A stretch of 64,000 nucleotides of DNA from Vitis vinifera (Eukaryota > Streptophyta > Magnoliopsida > Vitales > Vitaceae), in the NCBI RefSeq assembly GCF_030704535.1, contig NC_081808.1:19218501-19282500 (forward strand). Direction: 5' to 3'. A program made the position numbers and the translations under genes. Under the pieces are notes generated by a model. The model searched no databases. It saw only the letters and a program-made list of their open reading frames with translations, and was not told the origin of the DNA. Below are positions 12,260 through 23,050 of this stretch, piece by piece (position 1 is the stretch's first letter; every line of letters begins with the position of its first letter).

Positions 12260-12690
12260 AGAGCTCTGCGAAATTTCGCAGGGTGAAGGAAACTTCTGCG
12301 AAATTGGCATTTTGCTGCCAACCCATTCCGCAGCACTATAGAAGCCTCTGCGAGTGTGTTTCGCAATTGCGAAAGTGGATTTGGCACACGAGTGCCACTT
12401 CGCAGAACAGTAGCATCCATTTCGCAGCTGCGAAACTCATTGCGAAGTGGTAAAGCCTGATTTCGCACCAAAAGTCCCTTTCCGCAGGGCATTTCGCAAT
12501 TGCGAAAGTGGATTTGGCACACGAGTGCCACTTCGCAGCACAGTGACATCAATTTCGCAGCTGCGAAACTCACTGCGAAGTTGCTGCGAAAATGGCAAGT
12601 TGCTGCGAAATTGGCGTTTTGTTGCGAAACGTAATCTGACCCCTGGGCTTCCGTTTTTCCTATTTATACCGGTCAAAAGTGCTGCGAAAA
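12260..12690 (+). repeat. Palindrome cluster and ~90-bp direct repeat between pol and the extra ORF
   Basis: The spacer carries about sixteen copies of TGCGAAA or its complement TTTCGCA, many paired into perfect 16-base palindromes: CTGCGAAATTTCGCAG at 12266-12281, TTTCGCAATTGCGAAA at 12359-12374 and 12492-12507, TTTCGCAGCTGCGAAA at 12420-12435 and 12553-12568. The pairs sit in an imperfect direct repeat of about 90 bases, with copies near 12359-12448 and 12492-12581 (offset 133). The CTGCGAAATTTCGCAG palindrome also occurs in the LTR. Function is unknown. Confidence 0.9.
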
Positions 12691-12811
12691 GGGTTTCAAA
12701 AATCAGAGAGCCATTCTCGCAGCCCCTTCATCTTCTTCACCAAGCCACGCCGTTCGCTTTTCCGGTCGTCTTCTCCGTTTAGCAGCGCCGGCCAAAGATC
12801 GATAGCCCGAA

Positions 12812-14488
12812 ATGGCACGAACGCGAGGAGCAAAATCTTCATCTCCTTCGAACCGCAAAAGGAGTCTGCGAAAGGAGCCAAGTCCAGGCTCTGTTCCAGA
12901 ACCTGCTCCACAGCCTTCGCCGTCGAGACCACAACCTTCTCCAGGGAAGCCGACGCCACCAAAGCCGCCGGCAAGACGATATTTGACAAGATCAGGCGGT
13001 CAGCCATTGAAGAAGAAAGCCAGGGTTGAGAGCTCTGAACCAATCGATTTGACTGAGCAATCCCCTGAGAAATCACCAAATCCTTCACCGGTACAAATTC
13101 CAGTGCCGTCACCGGTTCCCTCGCCAATTCCCTCACCTGAAGCAACTCCAATTTCATCGCCGGTACCATCTCCGGCACCCCAAGAAAAAGTTCAGGAGCC
13201 TCAAGCGCCAATTCCAGAGCCCCAAATTGCAGCTGAAGCACCTCTGGAAGAAGTGATTCGAAGGCCATTGCTCCCCCAGCCCCCAATCGAAGGAAACTTG
13301 GATTGTCGAACACGGGCATTCCATTCTGAATTGAGCTTCGACTTAGCAGCATTCAGAGTGAGGCCAGAGCTTGCCCAATCCTTCCAGCTGCTGAGGAGAT
13401 ATCATATGGAGCATCTGCTAGCTCCAAGGGATTTTTTCTATCCCCGGGTAGTCACGGACTTCTACCAGACCATGACAACCAAAGAAGTAAGAAATCCAAC
13501 TCTGATCCATTTCATAATTGATGGAAGGCATGGTATTTTGGGAGCAAGACACATTGCTGAAGCTCTGCAAATTCCTTTTGAGCCAACCCAATTCGACAAT
13601 TTTAAAGCTTGGACAAATCCAACTGAGTTAGAGATGGTTAGCACCCTGTCCAGAGGAGCTGCAAATCGGTCACACCTGTTGAGGGGGGAGCTACCTCCAG
13701 TGATGTTTTTGATTGATGCCTTTTTGAGGCATAATATCTATCCCCTGCAGCATTGGACCCAAAGAAGGGGAGTTCTCTTGGAAGCTCTATACAAGATGTC
13801 TGAAGGATTCTTCTTTGGGCCTCATCATCTGATCATGGCAGCCCTTCTATACTTTGAGGAAAAGGTTCACAAGAAGAAGCTTCAAAGAGCAGATTGCATT
13901 CCACTCCTCTTCCCAAGGCTGCTATGCCAAGTTTTGGAGCATCTCGGATACCCCTCTGAGCCTCAGCAGGAAAGAAAGAGAATATGCCGTGAGCCATTTA
14001 CCCTTGATAAATGGAATAATATGACGGCCTACAAAATTGATCAGCCTGGGCAGCCTCAGCCAGCAGCAAGGAGAGCTTCCCCAAGACATCCACCTGAAGG
14101 TATTACACTTGCTACTCCTGCCATCCCTCGAGCTTCACCAGCTGCACCTGCTCCATCACAGCCATCCACATCAGCTGAGCCGAGGATGGCCATCCCTATA
14201 TCCGAATATCGAGAGCTGTGCCGAGCATTGGAGACTCTTACAGCTTCCCAGAGCAATCTTGCTCAGGAATTGGCAGCCATCAAAGCATGCCAGGAGCAGA
14301 TGTTAGCCTCTCAGGCTCAACAAGCTGCCATCCTAAGGCAGCTTCAAGTCCATTTCGATCTGCCACAAGCTGTAGAGCCCTCCATTCCTACTACACCAGA
14401 GCCACACTCTCAGCCTTCAGAGTCTCAAGCTCCAGAGCCCGAAGCCTCAGCTGATCCAGCTACTGAGGAGGCAGATCCTTCTGCCTAG
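12812..14488 (+). CDS. Athila post-pol ORF (558 aa), putative plant transposon-protein domain
   Basis: This intact ORF starts at ATG 12812, 784 bases after gag-pol, in the position often called env-like in Athila elements. The N-terminal ~160 residues are basic then Pro/Ser-rich with repeated PSPVPSP-type motifs and a possible nuclear signal (PLKKKARVE). The middle (~170-410) is a globular region (FHSELSFDLAAFRVRPEL, NPTLIHFIIDGRHGILGA, LLRGELPPVMFLIDAFL) resembling the 'putative plant transposon protein' family found in many plant elements. The C-terminus is Ala/Gln-rich with a likely coiled coil (~460-520), then a Pro/Glu tail. I see no signal peptide or transmembrane segment, which argues against a true envelope protein. 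Function is unknown. A separate subgenomic or spliced transcript would be needed to express it. Confidence 0.85.
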   Translation: MARTRGAKSSSPSNRKRSLRKEPSPGSVPEPAPQPSPSRPQPSPGKPTPPKPPARRYLTRSGGQPLKKKARVESSEPIDLTEQSPEKSPNPSPVQIPVPSPVPSPIPSPEATPISSPVPSPAPQEKVQEPQAPIPEPQIAAEAPLEEVIRRPLLPQPPIEGNLDCRTRAFHSELSFDLAAFRVRPELAQSFQLLRRYHMEHLLAPRDFFYPRVVTDFYQTMTTKEVRNPTLIHFIIDGRHGILGARHIAEALQIPFEPTQFDNFKAWTNPTELEMVSTLSRGAANRSHLLRGELPPVMFLIDAFLRHNIYPLQHWTQRRGVLLEALYKMSEGFFFGPHHLIMAALLYFEEKVHKKKLQRADCIPLLFPRLLCQVLEHLGYPSEPQQERKRICREPFTLDKWNNMTAYKIDQPGQPQPAARRASPRHPPEGITLATPAIPRASPAAPAPSQPSTSAEPRMAIPISEYRELCRALETLTASQSNLAQELAAIKACQEQMLASQAQQAAILRQLQVHFDLPQAVEPSIPTTPEPHSQPSESQAPEPEASADPATEEADPSA

Positions 14489-15559
14489 CACTATCACCCC
14501 ATTTATCAGACATTATATATATTTGCTATTTATGTTTTTATGCATGTTTGTTTTGTTTTAGTTGAAATGAAATCCCAGTATTTTGGTATATATATGGGAT
14601 CCCTTGTGTTACTTGTTTTTAGCATTGTAATTAAATGAACTCAAAGTAATACAAGTTGACTATTTCTTGTTAAAAGTTAGCATTAAATTCTCCTTATTTC
14701 CTTTTCTCACATATTCTATTCTTTTTGAAACATGTGGTTTTCCCCAATCAATATTCGAATTTGATATCAGCATGGAGGTACCACTTCCTCCCTTTTATTA
14801 CAGTCACTCAAATCACATTGAGGACAATGCTCAGTTCGGTTGGGGGGTATGAGGAAGGAAGTATTCTAAACCTTTTTGGTATTGCAATTATATTGGTTAA
14901 TTAGTTGTAGTCTTTACTTTTTACTCTTGTTACTCTATTCTCCATGAATTTTGAGGAAAATTTTCAAATTAAACCAAGAGAAATTGAACTGTTGTTTTTT
15001 CACTTGACTTAGAGTATGGATTATGCTTACTAAAGTAGTTCAATTGTTGAAACTTCTACTGAAATTGAAGTTAGTTCTTCCACTTTAAGCTATCCACACA
15101 CTGTGCACATTAGTTTCCGATTATAAGATGAAAAGCTATTTCCCTCTTGACTTAGGATAATTTTGAGACTTGGTATATTTGACCTCAGTTGATAAAAATT
15201 GAAACACCCTGCAAAAGGCCAATGAGCCTTTGAAATAAAGAAAGTTGTTTGCTTGCCTTGAAACCCGAGCAAGGTCTGAGGGGCATATGGTGAAAGCCTT
15301 TAAAGCCTGGTGCCCTAAGCCTTAATTGGTTGGGAGTCACTGACCTCAATGCTCGTTACAAGGGTGAATAGGTAGAGTTAGCATATGGTAGATGCTTGGG
15401 TATTAGAAATTCATTCTTAAAAGTCCGGGGAAAAATCCGAGGAGTTAGTGGTTGAAAGATCCTTAAAACTTGGTGCCCTAAACCTTAATTGGTTGGGAGT
15501 CATCGATGGACCCCCATTACATGGACAAGTCAGAAAGAGTACCCCATAAAGCTACCTTG

Positions 15560-15623
<64 letters not shown>
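15560..15623 (+). repeat. Uninterrupted 64-base A tract
   Basis: Sixty-four consecutive A residues lie inside the Athila 3' region, about 410 bases before the right LTR. It is not at an element terminus, so it is not a poly(A) tail of the element itself. The exact length may be an assembly approximation. Confidence 0.9.
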
Positions 15624-15625
<2 letters not shown>

Positions 15626-16020
15626 TGAAAGTGTGTTCTTTTCTTATTGATTTTGGTCAGTTTGCTAAAGTGTTGAAAAGAGATAGGTTGGGGGGTGAGA
15701 TTAGTAGCATTTTATTCTCGGAAGCTAAAGAACCAATACACATAGATTTTTGTGGAAGATTGAAGTTTAGTTCTTAGAAAGTGAAATGATTTTAAAACTT
15801 CAGTTTGCATAATGCACTCCCTTGATTGACAGTGTTTAGCATAAGTGTTATGACTCTTGTTGAGATTTGGGTTTGTATTTCTTTAATGATTCATGTGAGA
15901 ATTAGATCATCATGCCACTTGAGAATTATTTCCTTTCAGCATGATGTTGTAAATTTTAGATTAGTTTGCTATTTATTTTTAATTTTCTCTCCTATATTGC
16001 TAAGGGACTAGAAATATGTC

Positions 16021-16032
16021 GGTTGGGGGGAG
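16021..16032 (+). other. Polypurine tract of the Athila element
   Basis: GGTTGGGGGGAG abuts the right LTR (TG at 16033). A purine run in this position primes plus-strand synthesis in LTR retrotransposons. Confidence 0.85.
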
Positions 16033-17929
16033 TGATTACTACTCAAAAAGTGCTATTTGATAGCCTTTAATTAATCCTTTTTAACACTTTTGAGTAGTAG
16101 TTTAGGCCTTTTAACTCAATTGACATGTTAAGGATCCTTTAAAGCAATTTTGATCACTTTGTGTAAGTTTTGGTGTTTTTGTTAGTATTTTGATCACCAA
16201 AGCAAGTCAAGAATGAGGAGAGCTATGAGGAATCTTGGGCAAAGTTGAGAATTCAATTGCCAAGAGTGAATCCGGATTGCAAGGAGAAAAAGCAAAGAGG
16301 ATCAGTCATGGAGCATATTCTTGATGACAGTCGTAGCAGCCACTTTTGGAGCACTTTCTGAAGTCCAAATGATGCAAGTTATATACCATTTCAAAGCTCA
16401 GGAAGTCAACAATCCAATGCTTCAAACGGTGCGCGATTTGGAGTTGAAACGAAGAAGTTGCAGCCATTACAAGCCAGTCACTCTGAAGTGCTGCGGAATC
16501 AGCCTTTTGTTGCGAGAATTTCGCAACACTTTTGTACAGTAAGGTGTTTCTCCTTCTGACGATGCACGAACCATGCCGCGAGAAGGGAGCTGGAAACTTC
16601 AAGGTGGAAGCCAACTTTGCAGCCTGGTGAAGATAGCTTGGTCTTGCGAAATAATTTCGCAGCCCTCTTGGGTGTCTGCGAAATTTCGCAGGCACCACTT
16701 TTCTCCTGCGAAATGGCTCCTGAAGCCTCCCGAAGCTTGCTACCGACATTGGGAGATATTTTCCATTAGATTTTTTGTTGTCTAAATCCCAAAATACTCC
16801 TTGTAAACCACCAATTACATGATTCCTTAGTTTTTAAGTTAGTAAAAAGACCAAATATCTTTGTAACAATTAGTTTTATATTTTGTTGATATAAATACCT
16901 CTCGGGAGCCTGTTCTCGAGGAGGAGTTTTTTCTGTAAACGTTTGGTAAGCTAGTAAAGGTCTTTTCTTTCTACTGCCTTACCTTCTCACTTCGTATTTT
17001 TCATTTTATTTCTAAGTTATGAATTCTCTGAGGAGTTTTCCCCAGAGAATGAGTAACTAAACCTCCAATTCCTTGGAGCTAAGGTTGCCGGGGAAGGTTC
17101 CAAGTGCAAGAATGCAAAGCTCTGTGGTTTTAGCTAGTAATGAAGAGGAAGTGAAATCCTTTAGTGATTTCAATGTTTTTAGTTAACTTAAAACATCTTA
17201 GAGTCACCTGGGCCAACACTTGGTAAGGCAAGTGATTTCCAACCGTGGAAATGCACTAGTTTACCCCTTGCGAGCCTCTGGTAGGTGACTTCAAGGTAGG
17301 ATTTTCCGGAATTACCAACACTTGGTAAGCTTTTGGACTCTTAGGAGGCATCCATTAGTTATCTCTTGCGAGTTTGTGAAGGGAATCCAAGGTTAAAGAT
17401 CACCTTGAATGGTAAGTGCTCGTGAGAGGCATGAACCATTGCAAGTTGTATCAGTGAGAGAATTAAAGTGAAATCTAATTGAAGGAGTCTCTGTACATCA
17501 CCGGTTAGAGAATTAACTATAAGTTGAATCTCTAATGCGAGGAAATGAACCATCTGACCGGAGCTATGTCTTTTGCATGAGGAACCACCCCAGTGAACCT
17601 AAATCTCCAAGGAATGCTTTTCTTCCTAAATTATTCCAAACTTCTGTTAAGTTAGTTATTTTAAATCTCAACCTTTACCAATCAAAGTTTGTGTTTTATT
17701 TCTTAAACTAACCGTGAAATGAAACAAAACCAATTCACTTGGAATTGGTATCCTTGATTGCTTGCAAATCATTCCCAGTGAACGATCCTTAGAGCCACTA
17801 TACTATAGTAGCTTTGTATTTGCTACCCTAGTGTATGGTGTTATAGGTATAAATTTTGTTGATCACTTCCTCAATCAAGGAGCACCAGCTGAACACAAAT
17901 CAGCTGAGACACCAATTGGGCATGAATCA
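16033..17929 (+). repeat. Right LTR of the Athila element (1,897 bp)
   Basis: It has the same ends and length as the left LTR, and no difference was found in the stretches compared by eye. The copy of the TATA motif is at 16890-16897. It is followed by the GCCAT target duplication. Confidence 0.96.
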
Positions 17930-17934
17930 GCCAT
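17930..17934 (+). repeat. Right target-site duplication (GCCAT) of the Athila element
   Basis: It is an exact copy of 4390-4394. Together they define the insertion point inside the protease-integrase linker of copia element B. Confidence 0.95.
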
Positions 17935-20665
17935 GATAGATGTTTTTCAAGCATGCATGATCAAAGTTGGTTGTGGCATAGGAGGTTGGGACATGATAAC
18001 ATGGACCTCATTTCAACTCAACAAAAATGAACTTGTTAGAGGCCTTCCCAAAATAAATTTTCAAAAAGACAAAGTTTGTGAAGCTTGTCAAATGGGAAAG
18101 CAAATCAAAAACTCTTTTAAAAACAAAAATTTCATTTCAACAACTAGGTTTCTTAAATTGTTGCATATGCTTTTATTTGGTCCCTCTAGGATACCAAGCC
18201 TTGGAGGAAAATCTTATGCTTTTGTTATTGTGGATGACTTCTCTAGATACACTTGGGTCTTATTTTTAAGCCAAAAGAATGAAGCCTTTTATGAGTTTTC
18301 AAAGTTGTGCAACAAGGTTCAAAATGAAAAAGGTTTTACAATTACTTGTATAAGAAGTGATCATGGGAGAGAATTTGAAAATATTGATTTTGAAGACTAT
18401 TGCAATGAGCATGGTATTAACCACAATTTTTAGGCTCCTAGAACTCCTCAACAAAATGAGGTAGTTGAAAGGAAAAATAGAACTCTTAAAGAAATGACTA
18501 GAACCATGCTAAATGAAAACAATTTACCAAAATACTTTTGGGCCGAAGTGGTTAACACTTCTTGTTATGTTTTAAATAGAATTTTATTAAGGCCTATTCT
18601 TAAGAAAACTCCCTATGAGCTTTGGAAAAACAAGAAACCCAACATTAGTTATTTCAAAGTCTTTGGGTGCAAATGCTTCATATTAAACACCAAAGACAAT
18701 CTTGGAAAATTTGATGCAAAATCGGATGTTGGAATTTTTCTTGGTTACTCAACTTCAAGTATAGCCTTTATAGTTTTTAACAAAAGAACCATGGTTGTTG
18801 AGGAGTTCATCCATGTTATTTTTTATGAATCTAACAATTCTCTCCAAGAAAGAAAGAGTTTTGATGATGATTTAGGCTTGAAGACCTCCATGGGAAAATT
18901 ACAAATTGAAGATAGAAGGCAACAAGAAGAAGTTGTAGAGGATCCCAAGAAAGAAGAATCACCTTTGGCACTACCTCCTCCTCAATAAGTACAAGGTGAA
19001 TCAAACCAAGACCTCCCTAAAGATTGGAAGTTTGTCATCAACCACCCACAAGATCAAATTATAGGTAATCCATCTAGTGGGGTAAGAACTAGATCATCTC
19101 TTAGAAATATTTGCAATAATCTTGTTTTTATCTCTCAAATTGAACCTAAAAATATAAAAGATGCTCTAGTTAATGAAAATTGGATGATTGCTATGCAAGA
19201 AGAATTAAACCAATTTGAAAGAAGTGAAGTATGGGAATTAGTGCCAAGACCTCAAAATCAAAGTGTTATTGGAACTAGATGGGTCTTTAGAAATAAAATG
19301 GATGAAAATGGCATAATTATAAGGAATAAAGCAAGATTGGTAGCCCAAGGTTTTAATCAAGAAGAAGGGATAGATTATGAAGAAATCTTTGCTCCCATAG
19401 CTAGATTGGAAGCCATTAGGATGCTACTTGTCTTTGCATGTTTTAAAGGCTTTGTTTTATATCAAATGGATGTGAAAAGAGTTTTATTAAATGGCTTTAT
19501 AAATGAAGAGGTATATGTTGAACAACCACCCGGTTTTTAAAGTTTTAACTTTCCTAATCATGTTTTTAAACTTAAAAAGACACTTTATGGTTTGAAACAA
19601 GCACCTAAAGCATGGTATGAAAGATTGAGTAAATTTCTTTTGAAAAAGGGTTTTAAAATGGAAAAAATTGACACAATTCTTTTCATAAAAACCAAAGAAA
19701 ATGACATGCTCTTAGTGAAAATATACGTTGATGATATCATTTTTGGAGCTATTAATGTCTCTCTTTGTGAAGAATTTTCTAAATGCATGCATAGTGAGTT
19801 CGAAATGAGCACGATGGGAGAACTTAACTTCTTCCTTGGACTTCAAATCAAGCAACTAAAGGAAGGAACCTTCATCAATCAAGCAAAGTATATAAGAGAT
19901 CTCCTCAAAAGGTTCAATATGGAGGAAGCCAAAACAATGAAGACTCCAATGAGTTCATCCATCAAACTTGACATGAATGAGAAAAGTAAGTCCGTCAACT
20001 CAACTATGTATAGAGGCATGATAGGTTCTTTACTATATTTGACCGCTAATAGACCCGACATCATGTATAGTGTATGCTTGTGTACTAGATTTCAATCTTG
20101 TCCTAAAGAATCTCATTTAAGTGTTGTAATACGAATTCTTAGATATTTAAAAGGGACAATGGACATAGGCCTATGGTATCCTAAGGGTGATAACTTTGAA
20201 TTAATTGGATACTCGGATGCCGACTTTGTCAGTTGTAAAGTTGAGAGGAAAATCACTAGTGACACTTGTCATTTCCTAGGACACTCACTTGTTTCATGGC
20301 ATAGTAAGAAGCAAAATTCGGTAGCTTTGTCTACGGCGGAAGCCGAATACATAGCAGTCGGTTTATGTTGTGCACAAATCCTTTGGATGAAACAAACACT
20401 TAGGGATTGAAATTTGATTTTTGAGCATGTTCCTATTAAATGTGATAACACTAGTGCCATAAACATTTCAAAAAATTCGATGCAACACTCTAAAACTAAG
20501 CATATAGAGATTAGACACCATTTTATTAGAGACCATGCACAAAAATGTGACATTACACTTGAATTTGTAAGCACAAAAGATTAATTTGCCGATATTTTTA
20601 CAAAACCCCTAAGTGAAGAGCAATTTGTTGATATTAGAAGACAACTAGGGGTGATTTCTTTATGA
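17930..20665 (+). pseudogene. Integrase, RT and RNase H of copia element B (decayed)
   Basis: The coding frame resumes after the Athila insertion with the integrase zinc finger (SWLWHRRLGH in another frame at about 17967-17996, then CEACQMGKQI), shifts frame near 18025, and continues with the integrase core (VDDFSRYTWVLFL, IRSDHGREFE, then a stop at 18431 and QQNEVVERKNRTLKEM). RT follows ([42 protein letters not shown], catalytic YVDD near 19727, MGELNFFLGLQIKQ) and then RNase H (YSDADFVSCKVERK, SWHSKKQNSVALSTAEAEYI, later KHIEIRHHFIRDH). Stops occur near 18986, 19538, 20408 and 20582, and the domain ends at TGA 20663-20665. The RT style matches the SIRE lineage. It is non-functional. Confidence 0.92.
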
Positions 20666-21262
20666 TCAAATAATTGCTTGATGAATTCTTGATTGAATAT
20701 ATCTTATGATTGCGTGAATTTCATATCATATGCATTATATAGAAATAATCTTAGGAAAAATGTCAAATTTTGATCAAAAATCAAAATTCCTTTGGCATTG
20801 GACATAAAAAATTAGGGATTTCAATTAAAAAGGACAGGGGAAGGGATCACGAGACAAGAAAATGCAAAAAAATTGGCCCGTTGACCGTTGACCGCTGACC
20901 AAGACTCAACCGGTCGACCGGTTCATCGGGGCTAGGAATTTAAAAAGCCCCCGCGCTTCATTTTTCACCTGTTCTCCTCCATACCTTGAAGACTCTTCAC
21001 ATCATTGATTCCAAAAGTCAGTTTTGGCAAGATTTCGGATTGATTGTAGGCTATGGATTTGATTTTGGGGCGTCTTGAGGCTAGGGTTTTAATTTGAAAC
21101 CCAGGGTTTCAGTTTTTGGGGGTGATTTCTCTCTGACCGCATGCCTCAAGCTTGGATTCAACCTCATCTACGTGCGCCTAGGGCTTCGGGTTGGTGTTTG
21201 CTCTTTCTTGTTTGATTTCATTCTCCTTTTAGACTTCTCCTTCTCCTTATTCCATTTGTTGG
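20666..21262 (+). other. Spacer between pol and the extra ORF of element B
   Basis: It is non-coding. The middle (about 20880-20930) has repeated GTTGACCG/ACCGGTCGACCGGTTC motifs like those of the right LTR. No other signal is recognised. Confidence 0.6.
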
Positions 21263-22731
21263 ATGGCTCCCAGGCGAGAGACGGGCATCTCCAGGGCTCA
21301 GGGCAAGCGCCCTGCTGAGCCATCTCAGCTTGAGCAGACGGAGGCTCGTCGAAAGGCGAGGTATGACACGACCCTCTTCAATTCCGTCGAAGACTATTAG
21401 CGATACAAGAAAAAATTCGCCTAGAGAAAAGTCGTCTTAGGGAGAAGTATCAATTTCTCCCAACTTCAGCACTTCGGGTTTGAAGGACTCTTCGGTTGGA
21501 TGGGATGACTGCCATTTTAGACGATTTTCGAGCCGATCTTCCCGACTTTGGTGCGGGATTTTTATTCCCGGGCGACTTATGAGCTTGGAGGACCAGTCTT
21601 GTCCACAGTTAGAGGAGTTGAGATTGGATTGAGCTCGGAGAGTATATGCCACATTCTCGACATTCCTTTAGTTGGATTCCGAGTGTATGAGAAGGTGTGA
21701 CCCACTATGCCGGGATTCGAGCCTAGAGAGGCTGTTCAGAGGTTGTGTGGACTCACAGATGCCTAGGGGATGGGCAAACCATCGGCACACAGCCTGACCG
21801 TGCCCTACCGAGTCCTTCATCACATGATTTGCTCCATCTTATTGCCACGAGGAGGACATCGAGACGAGGTCTCCTACCTTGAGGCATTTATTGTGAACTC
21901 GATCCTCATCGGGAGATGGATTCACGTGAGATATCTGATGATGATGCATATGATATCCTGCGTTGAGAGCACGACACGAGTACTCCCCTACGACCGCTTC
22001 CTTACTCAAGTATTCAAGGATGCCGGGGTCGACTTGAGTAGAGTGACGGACTTCGAGGCCCCCACTAGCTATGGCACGTACGATGAGCAGTCCTTGGGGC
22101 AAATGAAGTTCGAGAAGGCACCCGATGACTCTTAGGTTAGGAGATTTGAGTGACAAGCCCGAGGTTAGGGACAGATGCATCCTAGAGCAGAGGAGGAGGC
22201 CGAGATCAGAGAGATGGAGGATGGGTTAGACTCTCAGAGGGATTTTGAGCAGAAATGGTCTGAGCTTGACATTCGGTTAAAGGGTATTCATGTTAAGGCC
22301 ACTTTCTCAGAGCCTATGATGACTGAGCCGTCTTACACAACATGACCATCATCTCAACCATCATTTACCGAGTTTCCTCACACAGAGCTACCATCTCACG
22401 CTCCTCACGCTCTTGATCATGCGCATTGGATGGATGTCTCAGTTCAAATCAGCTCTCTTGGGACTAATATGGAGGAGTTTGCTTTAGTCCATGACACTCG
22501 TTTTACTCTATGGAGGAGCACATGGATCAGTATCAGACTGGAGTCACTTCTCGATTTGAGCACTTCCAGCAGAGATTTGAGCGCATAGAAGAGCGTATGG
22601 ATTGGCAGCAGGCTACATTCGAGCATCTCTAGCAGAGCATTGATTGCATTGAGAGTCGCCAGGCGAGTCAGCATGAGGAGATGATGGCTTATCTCCGCTC
22701 TGTGTTTCCTCTTCCACCCCCTCAGCCTTGA
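21263..22731 (+). pseudogene. Post-pol extra ORF of copia element B (decayed)
   Basis: It begins with ATG 21263 (MAPRRETGISRAQGKRP) and ends near TGA 22729-22731, with stops and shifts between. The longest clean stretch is 21770-22135. Recognisable parts are a basic N-terminus, a middle containing YELGGPVLSTVRGVEIGLSS and SHICHILDI-like text followed by HSLTVPYRVLHHMICSILLP, and a C-terminal heptad-like region rich in FEHFQQRFERIEERMDWQQ-type sequence ending in PLPPPQP. This layout matches the extra ORF seen in many SIRE-like copia elements and resembles the post-pol ORF of the Athila element. The function in intact elements is not established. Confidence 0.75.
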
Positions 22732-23038
22732 GATTATCTAGAGTTCTCCCTCTGTTTCTTTTTTATGTTGCCAAATGGGAAGAAATATATAGGATCTAGG
22801 AGACCCTCATGCATGTCATTGTCATCATTGTCATATCTATTTTGTTTAGCATATGTTTTCATGTACATGTGAGGTTTCCATATATATATATATTATAATA
22901 TTTTCATGATCCATTGCTTCCTATTCAAATTTTCGTGTTTTACATTGTTTCTTATTAAAAATTGTTTGATTGATCCATGATTGGTTTGAGGGGGAGATTT
23001 TTTTTTTCTCTTAGATAACCAAGGTTTGTCATCATAAA

Positions 23039-23050
23039 AAATGGGGAGAT
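23039..23050 (+). other. Polypurine tract of element B
   Basis: AAATGGGGAGAT lies immediately upstream of the right LTR start (TGTTAGTCCAAG at 23051). Another purine run, GAGGGGGAGA at about 22987, lies 55 bases further up and may be a secondary tract. Confidence 0.7.

Larger units (their letters stand above)
14489..16032 (+). other. Athila 3' untranslated region with purine tracts and direct repeat
   Basis: There is no convincing ORF here. It holds an imperfect direct repeat (TGGTGCCCTAAGCCTTAATT at 15308 and a one-mismatch copy at 15471, offset 163), a long A tract, and three GGTTGGGGGG motifs near 14837, 15686 and 16021. The last one abuts the right LTR and is the presumptive polypurine tract. 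Confidence 0.75.
4395..17929 (+). mobile_element. Complete Ty3/gypsy Athila-type LTR retrotransposon
   Basis: The element is 13,535 bp long and flanked by GCCAT duplications. It has two 1,897-bp LTRs (TG...CA), a tRNA-Asp-type primer site, an open gag-pol in one frame, a ~0.8-kb spacer full of palindromes, a 558-codon extra ORF, a ~1.5-kb 3' untranslated part with a 64-base A tract, and a purine tract before the right LTR. Every LTR stretch I compared by eye is identical and the LTR lengths are equal, so the insertion is recent. The tRNA-Asp primer site, the fused gag-pol and the post-pol ORF point to the Athila lineage. Both large ORFs are open, so it could be autonomous. Whether it is active cannot be told from sequence alone. 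Confidence 0.95.

Noticed and set aside
12696..13352. Long minus-strand open frame (218 codons) opposite the Athila extra ORF
   Set aside because: It mirrors the GC- and Pro-rich coding strand, where antisense frames stay open by composition. It has no domain.
12812..14488. Extra ORF as a retroviral envelope gene
   Set aside because: No signal peptide, no transmembrane segment, no cleavage-site or Cys-rich ectodomain pattern. It matches a plant transposon-protein family instead.
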